Below the pieces are notes generated by a model. That model was not told the DNA's origin and searched no databases. It saw only the letters and a list, made by a program, of their open reading frames with translations. A program made the translations under genes and the position numbers. A stretch of 24,765 bases of DNA from Pleurobrachia bachei (lineage: Eukaryota; Ctenophora; Tentaculata; Cydippida; Pleurobrachiidae): positions 10,203-34,967 of the forward strand of contig AVPN01000847.1 of assembly GCA_000695325.1 (NCBI GenBank). The letters run 5' to 3'. Below are positions 16,389 through 24,765 of this stretch, in pieces; the first letter of the stretch is position 1; every line of letters begins with the position of its first letter.

Positions 16389-19300
16389 ATGAGGCAACGG
16401 AATAAACTTTTTATTTTAACATTGTAAGTGCGGTAGTCGTTAGAGATTCTTGGATTTCAGTCGGAGCTACGGTTCCTTTCCTAAAGAAGTAGCTGCTTGT
16501 ATGGTTGTTGATGTTCCTCATTTTCCTTTGTGTTAACCTTTGTGGCCTTTATTTCCAGATACGTGTGCCTTTTTATCGGTGGCTATGCGGAAAGTTCAGT
16601 TATTTCCATCACTGACAAAGGTTCGAAAATTAGATACTGTGCTCCTTCATAAACAATCTTGTGCTCCTTCATAAATATTTCTTCAATTCCAAACGTTTTT
16701 ATTGTCTCAAATGGGTCTTGTAATTCCCCAGATGTGTTCGATGCCGACGTCCTCAATTTGAATCCAGCTCCAGATTCTACATTTGAAGAAAATGAGATAG
16801 CGCTCCCTTCAGAGCTAGTCGAGCTAGCTAAGCGATCAGAGCACCCACCCGGTCCAGGTGGTCCACCCGGACCTCCCGGTCCCCCAGGACCTCCTGAACC
16901 TCCAGGCCCACCCGGTCCACCTGGACCTCCAGGCCCACCCGACGGACCACCAGGTCCCCCAACCTCCAGGCCCACCCGGTCCTCCGGGACCTCCAGGCCC
17001 ACCCGACGACGGACCACCAGGTCCCCCGGGACCCCCTGGCCCACCCGGTCCTCCTGGACCTCCAGGCCCACCCAGAGGCAGAGGCCGTCGTGGAAGGCGA
17101 AGGAGGGGTCGAGGAAGGCGAAGGAGAGGTCGTCGAAGGAAGGGTAGGCGAAGGAAGGGTAGGCGAAGGAAGGGTAAGCGAAGGAGGAGGAGGAGGTGGG
17201 TTCGGGGATACCGCTTCTACAAAGGAAAGTATCTTGGAGGATACTCCGGAGGGAGAAGAATCGCCTTCCGTCGCCTCAGACCTGCTGCCCGGGCTTGCCG
17301 GAAAAGGAAAGGTAAGAAGTAATCCAGGAAGTAAAACTGACACCCTGCATGCAAGATTGCATTTTATTCGACATTTAATCATTTTGCACACGTCATATCA
17401 TACAGTTTCAAAGGGCTAGTGCTAAGGAGACTCAACACGACCCAAGTTGTCCTTGTGCACTGACCCTTCAACAGCTCTATTTCGCAACTACCCCACGCCC
17501 CTTTCAGACTGCGGAGGTATCACCTGGGAGAGGAAGAGCAAAAGCAAGAAGAAGTTTACCCTGCGAAAGGGACGTAAACCCAAGAAGAGTCCAAGTGGTG
17601 AAAACTCATGGCTCAGAATTCGATACTGGAGAGGTAAAGTAGTGAACTTTCGAAACATTACGGAAACTAAGACTAGGCTTATTAAATCACTATCAACATT
17701 CTAGGTTCTCTTCGCATTACCGCCAAATGGAGGCGTCTTCCTGGTCGTCTTGTTGTTGTATCCTTCGGTGGAATGGGTCTATGGGGTGTCAACAAGGCCG
17801 ACAACATATACCGCTGGAGGGGGAAGAAGAAGTGGCAACGTATCAAGGGAAAACTGACCCACGTCGCTGTCGGTGGTAGCATGGTTTGGGGTTGTAACCG
17901 ACAGATGAACATTTACCGCTGGCTTGGTGGTCACAAGTGGAAAAAGATCGGAGGAAAACTCGTCAAGGTAAATCTAAAATCAGTAATGGAGATTGAGTGT
18001 AGAATCACAGTTTGAGAGCGTTTTAAATTTCGAGATATTTAGTTTATTTAGAGTCCGCCTCTGAAACGAAACTATCTACTCCTAGATCGAAGTGAGTGAG
18101 TTTAACCGAGTTTGGGGAGTGAACAAAGGTATGGCAATCTACAAACGGCACCATAAAAAGAGGAAGTGGTTGAAGGTGGGAGGTGCCGCCATTCAGATCT
18201 CTGTGGGTGGTGCTGGTGTCTGGGTAGTCAACAAGGCCTACCACATCTACTATCGAGTTGGAACTTACGGAGACAAAAACACCCGCGGAAAGAAGGTACA
18301 CTTTTTAATAACTTAACCTGTTTAACCTGTTTAAATTTCTTATTTATTGGCCCCACGTAAACTAGTAATATTTGGCTGTAACAGTATCTAAATGTGATGA
18401 TTTCAGTGGGTGAGAGTGCCCGGTTCCCTCAAATGGATTGCCTCCGGATGGGGTATCGTGGTTGGCGTCAACAAGGTTGACAAGATCTGGTACCGAACCC
18501 AAGTGAGCCGCAAGTTCCCAACCGGTAAAAAATGGGTCAACGTTCCTGGACGATTGGCACAGATCGACGTCAATGGAATGAAGGTATACGGACGAAACAG
18601 CAAGCACATTATCTGGATGTCTCCCCTGGCTGGTGGAAAGGGAAAACGATCAGCAGCCAAGGTTTCCTTCAAGGCCGTCAAGGGGTACACCCTACACAAG
18701 GGCCACTATCTTGGTGGATATAATGGCAGACGGGGAAGACGGGGCTTCGTTAGGCTCAACAAGGCCATTCGAGTCTGTAATCGCCGACCTAGTAAGTCTC
18801 AGACATATATTTGTATTTAGACCCAGATTTACTAACTTTTGAGTTTTGAGTGACCAAGATGTCGTCTTTTGATGATGTTTTAGACAATTAAACACATTTT
18901 AATAGATTGCGGTGGAGTCACCTATGAAGCAAAACGAAAGGGAAGAAGGAAGTACACTCTTAGAAGGGGTAGGAAGGCTAAGAAGAGTCCCAGTGGTGAA
19001 GTTTCATGGCTCAAAGCAACCGTCTCCTATGGAGTTATTTCCGCGAAAGAGTGGGCAGTGCTGACCAACATCTTCACTTATACCGTCAAGTACCGAATGT
19101 GTAAGTCAAACTGACTAGTTAGCTCTGTGCACTACTATCTAAATTACCGGTCCAAGGCAGTACTATAACAGCATCCAAATCACTACAATTACCTCCCCCA
19201 TCCAATAGACCCTGTGAACAAGAAACCTGTCGATGGAAAAGTGTACAAGTTTGCAGAAGGGATCAAGCAGGGAGATACATTCCTCTTCTTTGGTCGTTTC

Positions 19301-22300
19301 ATGGTCGGAACTTTCATCTTCTCCATTCAAGGAAAGGGAGTTGAGGGGCTTCGCATCACAATCAAGGCGTGAGTTACAATTATTTAAATTACTAATACAT
19401 ATCTCCCATTATGCGGAAAATGTATATCTACTTAGTTAATTTCATATTTCAGAAAGGGAGCGTCTGGAACAGTCCTGTTTAGTGCCTACAAGGGAGGTAA
19501 AATGGTTTCCAAGGTAACTGGACCATATCCCCCTGTTGGCCGTGGCAACCGATATGCCATTCTGATTGAAGTTGCCAAGATCGGTTACTACATAACCATC
19601 AACGGAGCCCGTTATACCGTGTTCAAACACAAGATCGCCCTCAAGCTGCTGACCGGGTATCGGTTCAACGGTCTTGGAAAGGCTGCACGTGCCCGCTGGT
19701 TTAGGCACTTCAGATCCTCTGTTATGAGTCTGAGGAGCATGACTCTTAAGAAGAAGTACGCCTTTAAGGGCAAGATTAGGCTACAAGATTTCATGGTCGT
19801 CACTGGTCAAAGTACCAGTAACAGGAAGAAGTGGACCATGAACTTCTGGGCGGGAAAACACGTGAGTTTAACCTTATTTGGGCATACTTTTTTCAGTGTT
19901 TTTAGTTTCAGTATATTTATATTTTGAAATGCTATTTGAGTTATCCGGCTAGTTCCAACAGTTCACCAATTTTCCAGATTGCATTCCACCTGGACTTTAG
20001 GCCTGCTGGTAGGGGACAAATTGTGATGAACACGAAAAAGGGCGGATGGGGAAGGGAGTACAGGCCCAAGAAGTGGCCTTTCAAGACCAAGAAACCCTAC
20101 TTTTCATTCACCGTTCGAAACTTGAAGCGAGGATTTAACGTTGTGGTTAACGGAATTCACATCACCAAACCGCCCTACAGACACAGGATTGGATTTAAGA
20201 AGATCACTCATGTTAACTTTAGTGGTGCTGCCAAGTGGCACAGCTTCAGTCTTTATCGGTAAATCAACATCTATTAGAGTGTTTTACTCCTAGATCGAAG
20301 TGAGTGAGTTTAACCGAGTTTGGGGAGTGAACAAGGGTATGGCAATCTACAAACGGCACCATAAAAAGAGGAAGTGGTTGAAGGTAGGAGGAGCCGCCAT
20401 TCAGATCTCTGTTGGTGGAGCTGGTGTGTGGGTTGTCAACAAGGCTTACCACATTTACTACCGAGTCGGAACGTACGGAGACAAGAACACCCGAGGAAAG
20501 AAGGTACACTTTATTACTGACCTGTTTAATGATTACTTTAATTTTCTGTCTGGTGTGTGCCTCGACCCTTTCTAATTTCTTATGTAACGGCCCTGACGTC
20601 TGTTAGGCAGATCATTTTGCTGTAACAGTATCTAAATATTTCCAATGATTTCAGTGGGTGAGAGTTCCCGGTTCCCTCAAATGGATCGCCTCCGGATGGG
20701 GTATCGTGGTTGGTGTCAACAAGGTTGACAAGATCTACTACCGAACCCAAGTGAGCCGCAAGTTCCCAACCGGTAAAAAATGGGTTAACGTTCCTGGACG
20801 ATTGGCACAGATCGATGTGAATGGTATGAAGGTGTATGGACGAAACAGCAAGCACATTATCTGGATGTCACCCCTGGCTGGTGGAAAGGGAAAACGATCC
20901 GCGGCCAAGGTTTCCTTCAAAGCCGTCAAGGGGTACACCCTACACAAGGGCCACTATCTAGGTGGATACAATGGCAGACGAGGAAGACGGGGCTTCGTTA
21001 GGCTCAACAAGGCCATTCGAGTCTGTAATCGCCGACCTAGTAAGTTTCAGAGACATGTTTGTTTTTAGACCAATATTTACTCACTTCGAGTGATCAAGAT
21101 GTCGTCTTTTGATCGGGTTTTAGACAAAATTTTGACAGTTAAAACACTTAATTAGATTGCGGCGGAGTCACCTATGAAGCGAAACGAAAGGGAAAGAGGA
21201 AGTACACTCTAAGAAGGGGAAGGAAGGCCAAGAAAAGTCCCAGTGGTGAAGTTTCGTGGCTCAAAGCAACCGTCTCTTATGGCGTTATTTCCGCGAAAGA
21301 GTGGGCGGTGTTGACCAACATCTTCACTTACACCGTCAAGTACCGAATGTGTAAGTAAAACTAACTGATTATTAGCTCTGTACCACCCACTACTATCCAA
21401 AATATGGGCCAAGACAGTACCAACTCACTTATAAAATACAATTACTTACCATAGATCCCGTGAACAAGAAGCCAGTCGATGGAAAAGTGTACAAGTTTGC
21501 GGAAGGGATCAAGCAGGGAGATACCTTCCTCTTCTTTGGTCGTTTCATGGTTGGAACTTTCATCTTCTCCATTCAAGGAAAGGGAGTTGAGGGACTTCGC
21601 ATCACAATCAAGGCGTGAGTTACCAACTGTTTGAATTCCTAATATACATATTGATCTCTCATTATGTGGAAATTGGAAAATATGCAGCTATACTTAGTAG
21701 CTTTCATTTTCAGAAAGGGAGCATCAGGAACAGTCCTGTTTAGTGCCTACAAGGGAGGTAAAATGGTTTCCAAGGTAACTGGACCATATCCCCCTGTTGG
21801 CCGTGGTAACCGATACGCCATTCTGATTGAGGTTGCCAAGATTGGTTACTACATAACCATCAACGGAGCCCGTTATACCGTGTTCAAACACAAGATCGCC
21901 CTCAAACTGCTGACCGGATATCGGTTCAACGGTCTTGGAAAGGCTGCCCGTGCTCGCTGGTTCAGGCACTTCAGATCCTCCGTTATGAGTCTGAGGAGTA
22001 TGACTCTAAAGAAGAAGTATGCCTTTAAGGGCAAGATTAGGCTACAAGATTTCATGGTCGTCACTGGTCAAAGTACCAGCAACAGGAAGAAGTGGACCAT
22101 GAACTTCTGGGCGGGAAAACACGTGAGTTTAACCTTATTTGGGCATACTTTTTTCAGTGTTTTTAGTTTCAGTATATTTATATTTTGAAATGCTATTTGA
22201 GTTATCCGGCTAGTTCCAACAGTTCGTCAATTTTTCAGATTGCGTTCCACCTGGACTTTAGGCCTGCTGGTAGGGGACAAATTGTGATAAATACGAAGAA

Positions 22301-24765
22301 GGGTGGATGGGGAAGGGAGTACAGGCCCAAGAAGTGGCCTTTCAAGACCAAGAAACCCTACTTTTCATTCACTGTTCGAAACTTGAAGCGAGGATTTAAC
22401 GTTGTGGTTAACGGAATTCACATCACCAAACCGCCCTACAGACACAGGATTGGATTTAAGAAGATCACTCATGTTAACTTTAGTGGTGCTGCCAAGTGGC
22501 ACAGCTTCAGTCTTTATCGGTAAATCAACATCTATTAGAGTGTTTCAGGGGTTGTGTAATCTATCTTACTTGAAACGTGTGACCGCCACTTTTCGGTGTG
22601 GCAAATTTAATTTCTTTGGTCCAGATCATTTTCCATAATAAGATTTAATTTCCAATTGGTTTCCCTCTCTCTAGTGACTTCAAGAGGTGGCAAAAGAAGG
22701 TGCTTCGCAAAAAGAGTGCGGGTGGTTTGTACTACACAAGTACTCTTCGCATCTTCTCCCAAGCCAAGGCGAGACGCGTCTACAAGGTCAAAATCTGGAG
22801 GGTAAAAACTTGGAAGCTCATTAAGGCTTGTAAGGGCAAGGCACGCACCAAAAAGGCGAAATGTAAAAAGGTGGTGAAACTCTACCGAGTGGTGCTGTTC
22901 AACACCAAGACAAAGAAGAAGGTTACCATTTACCTTCGTGGCATTCCCTTCGGCTACTTCCGACCTCGAAAGAACTTCAGGCTCCGTGGCAAGATTGGCA
23001 CACGATGCAGAAAGAAGAGAGGCAAGAAGAAGTGCAGGTATAACAAAGCTGTTTTAGTTAACACGATATGGCGGTGTAATTATGTTTCATATGCAAAGAA
23101 GGGTGTATTGATTAATCGATTATATTTAACCCTTCAACCAGATTCGAGTACCGTGTATGTAAGAAGAAGGGTAAAAAGTGGACCAACTGCGCTCGTTCTA
23201 GCTCGAGGAAGTTCCCCAAGGGGATGAAGTTCGTTGGTAAGAAAACAATTTGTAATAACTAGCAATGTAATAGTGCCATGAGTTTGCTTACCTTTATGGT
23301 TTAATCATAACTAGCCATCTATGTGCTATCATGACCGTGGATTTCTTTACGTTCATGGTTTAATAATAACCATTGTTTCTCTCTTAAAAATCTCTGTCTT
23401 CTCAGGAGGTGCTAACATTTTTTAAAGATAAATATCGATTAGTAATGTTAATAATAATCAGTGTTTCTTTCTAAAACCACCATGTTTCCCCAGGAGGTGC
23501 TAAGACGATCACAATGCGCATGATCCGATATGACATCCAGTACCTGCACAAAAAATACGATCCAGTGAAATGGCGCCTGGTCGGAAAACCAAAACGTGTC
23601 AAAAAGCTCTGGGTTTTCAAATTGTGCAGTGCTAAAAACAAGAAGGTAAGACAGGTCGAGACTTGCCAGGTTATGACTACAGTTAAAATAATAAGGTTTG
23701 AACATAACAAGTAGAGACAAGTGTGTTTGTGTGCCGGTAATAGCTGTCAAACTGCTAGTGTGTGTGGCTACTGACAACAATGCAACTTCACATGTTCTAC
23801 CAGCCAATAATACGAGAGTTACCAATAATTAGATGTTCCCAACTCTTTCTTGTGTATCAATTAAGTAGAGTGGGTTGGAATTGGAAACAACAGAGACGGG
23901 AATTAGTAACAACAATATAAAATACCACATTGACACATAGTATGACGCACTTGAATGCGCTTATTTTCCCAGGTCTAATAATAACAAACCCATCTCCTAC
24001 AGGTCTGTCGAAAATTCCGAACTTTCTACATGCCTACTGGGTACAAGGGTTTCAAGGCGGTTTACTACAAGAAAACACTGGATGGCCTTCCATACCGGTA
24101 AATAAGATGGAAGAAATAAAGATAATTGAGACAAATGAACTTCAGGAAATAGGATCTGAGAGGGAGATATCAAAGTTCATTACTGGTTATTAAGTTTTAA
24201 TCCTCGGCGTTATTATCTCATAAGCAAATTAGTACGGTAGAATTTATGAGATGTTTTTGATATTTTTACTTCATATTTACAGGTCTACAATCAAGATTAT
24301 TGGATGGAGACGATTCCTCAAGAAATATCCTACACACACTATCAAAAGTAAGTTAATCAAATTATACTTTTGAATACTTAATTAACATTCAAAATGTGCA
24401 ACGCCCATATATTTTCAACTAATGTAACCCTCCCCCCACCCTTCAGAAATGGAGGATTCCAAGGTCTGTGCTGGTAAACCAATCACCAAAAAGAAGAATT
24501 GTGCCAAGGCCCGTGTCAGGAAATTCTACAAGGTTACCCTTGTCAAGGGAAAGAAAACCACAGTCGTCTACACCCGAGTCATTCCTTACTCTCACATGAA
24601 ACCAAGGAAAAGCTATGTCGTCAAGTCAAGTGAGTAGGGTTATAGAACGTGGTGAATAATGAATGATAGATCCGGCTGCTGTTTAATGGCGAGTTGTAGT
24701 TTCCAGGAGATAATGTAACAACCAATTTTCAGCTATTGTACGGAAATGTCGTAAGGGCAGGCGTG
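16389..24765 (+). CDS. Secreted basic protein: propeptide, collagen-like tract, tectonin propeller, galectin domains (nematocyst-type candidate), 3' end outside window
   Basis: Exons: 16389-16423, 16559-16620, 16732-17311, 17508-17633, 17705-17967; then block 1 (18086-18295, 18407-18791, 18906-19100, 19209-19368, 19453-19861, 19978-20258) or block 2 (20294-20503, 20655-21039, 21156-21350, 21455-21614, 21714-22122, 22239-22519); then 22675-23037, 23142-23236, 23494-23645, 24003-24097, 24283-24347, 24447-24629, 24733-beyond. Domains in order: signal peptide (LFILTLYVCLFIGGYA); acidic propeptide ending ELAKR; Gly-Pro-Pro tract; Arg/Lys-rich stretch; CGG..SPSGE module; six tectonin-type blades (each W...G.L, then WGVN-like and IY/IW); a second CGG module; two galectin-like domains, the second keeping H.DFR, VMN, W, E and R of the sugar site; then Lys/Cys modules. 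The signal peptide, KR propeptide, GPP and galectin combination recalls nematogalectin/minicollagens; capsule localisation is inferred. The start of exon 3 could instead be 16813. A frameshift near 16954-16969 interrupts the collagen frame. Confidence 0.8.
16842..17070 (+). other. Collagen-like Gly-Pro-Pro tract with internal frameshift
   Basis: Within exon 3, GPP triplets run in one frame up to about 16953 and in the +1 frame afterwards. The second part joins the Arg/Lys-rich stretch and the correct exon-end phase (17311). The run contains degenerate units GACGGACCACCAGGTCC in both halves. Minicollagen-type tracts are similarly short. Exon length (580 nt) is one base off what the flanking phases need. 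Confidence 0.8.
18070..20284 (+). repeat. Tandem block 1 (six exons: blades 3-6, CGG module, galectins)
   Basis: Six coding exons of 210, 385, 195, 160, 409 and 281 nt. Block 2 has the same exon lengths, and I saw three residue differences. It enters in phase 0 and leaves in phase 2, total 1640 nt. Reading on past its last exon meets TAA at 20260-20262. Confidence 0.93.
20285..22545 (+). repeat. Tandem block 2 (six exons duplicated)
   Basis: Starts at the duplication junction inside a 35-nt remnant intron (20259-20293), where the 5' side of the post-galectin intron is fused to the acceptor side of the pre-block intron. Residue changes from block 1: Trp to Tyr in the KI(W/Y)YRT blade, Arg to Lys in the CGG module, and Met to Ile in the second galectin. 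Its last donor joins exon 22675 in phase. Confidence 0.93.
23401..23430 (+). repeat. Decoy copy of the acceptor and exon start at 23493
   Basis: CTCAGGAGGTGCTAACAT repeats the true junction CCCAGGAGGTGCTAAGAC (exon 23494), 88 nt upstream. The flanking intron (TTTAATAATAACCATTGTTTC-like) is also loosely repeated. Use of this acceptor would run into an in-frame TAA soon after, so it looks like a dead duplicate. Confidence 0.6.

Noticed and set aside
15991-16392. Open frame of 133 residues with hydrophobic and Cys-rich stretches
   Set aside because: Begins with TTG, has no domain or splice logic, and overlaps the ATG and signal-peptide exon of the large gene in another frame; best read as 5' flank.
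16640-16676. Direct repeat TGTGCTCCTTCATAAA in the second intron of the large gene
   Set aside because: Short intronic duplication with no evident role; splice sites used lie outside it.
16583-17391. Long minus-strand frames rich in Gly, Pro and Ser opposite the collagen-like tract
   Set aside because: Mirror translation of a GC-rich triplet repeat; no start, splice or family support.
1-24765. CRISPR arrays, bacterial operons, phage or plasmid features
   Set aside because: The sequence is spliced animal DNA; its repeats are microsatellites, minisatellites and gene duplications.

Overview
This is eukaryotic, almost certainly metazoan DNA: spliced genes with GT/AG introns (many around 100 nt), long (GA)n/(CT)n microsatellites, a DNA-transposon MITE, an assembly gap, and animal protein families (HID1, RING-CH, papain-like protease with ShKT tail, galectin, tectonin propeller). 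The gene at the right starts with a signal peptide, a short propeptide ending Lys-Arg and a Gly-Pro-Pro tract, followed by galectin domains. That plan resembles minicollagens and nematogalectin of cnidarian stinging capsules, so a cnidarian is the best guess. This is inference from domain architecture, not from a database match.

Left part (1-15125): the + strand carries the last eight visible exons of HID1 (3013-15125), each joining in phase and ending in the conserved C-terminus. One HID1 intron is about 9 kb (3560-12512). A minus-strand gene of the serine racemase/threonine dehydratase fold (8807 down to 4397) lies inside it. Two intronless + strand genes lie in introns of that minus-strand gene: a RING-CH membrane protein (5055-5603) and a secreted papain-like protease with a ShKT domain (6139-7263). 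So genes are nested two deep. A segment of about 2.8 kb from this nest (4017-6803) is duplicated at 1-2769 in the preceding HID1 intron. It brings two racemase-like exons, an intact RING-CH paralogue and a protease paralogue cut off before its catalytic His and Asn.

Middle (8808-12512 and the later HID1 introns): non-coding, with microsatellites, a duplicated repeat of about 0.9 kb (9142-10025 and 11002-11923) and 643 Ns between its copies. A short Tigger/pogo-like MITE lies at 15594-15746, downstream of HID1.

Right part (16389-24765, running off the window): one large, very basic secreted protein. In order it has a signal peptide, a propeptide, a collagen-like tract, an Arg/Lys-rich stretch, a Cys module, a six-blade tectonin-type propeller, two galectin-like domains and then Lys/Cys-rich modules. 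Six consecutive exons (propeller blades 3-6, the Cys module and both galectin domains; 1640 nt) are tandemly duplicated. The exon phases allow exactly one of the two blocks in an open mRNA, so the locus looks built for mutually exclusive use of a whole multi-exon block. The collagen-like tract carries an apparent frameshift, which may be a sequence error.
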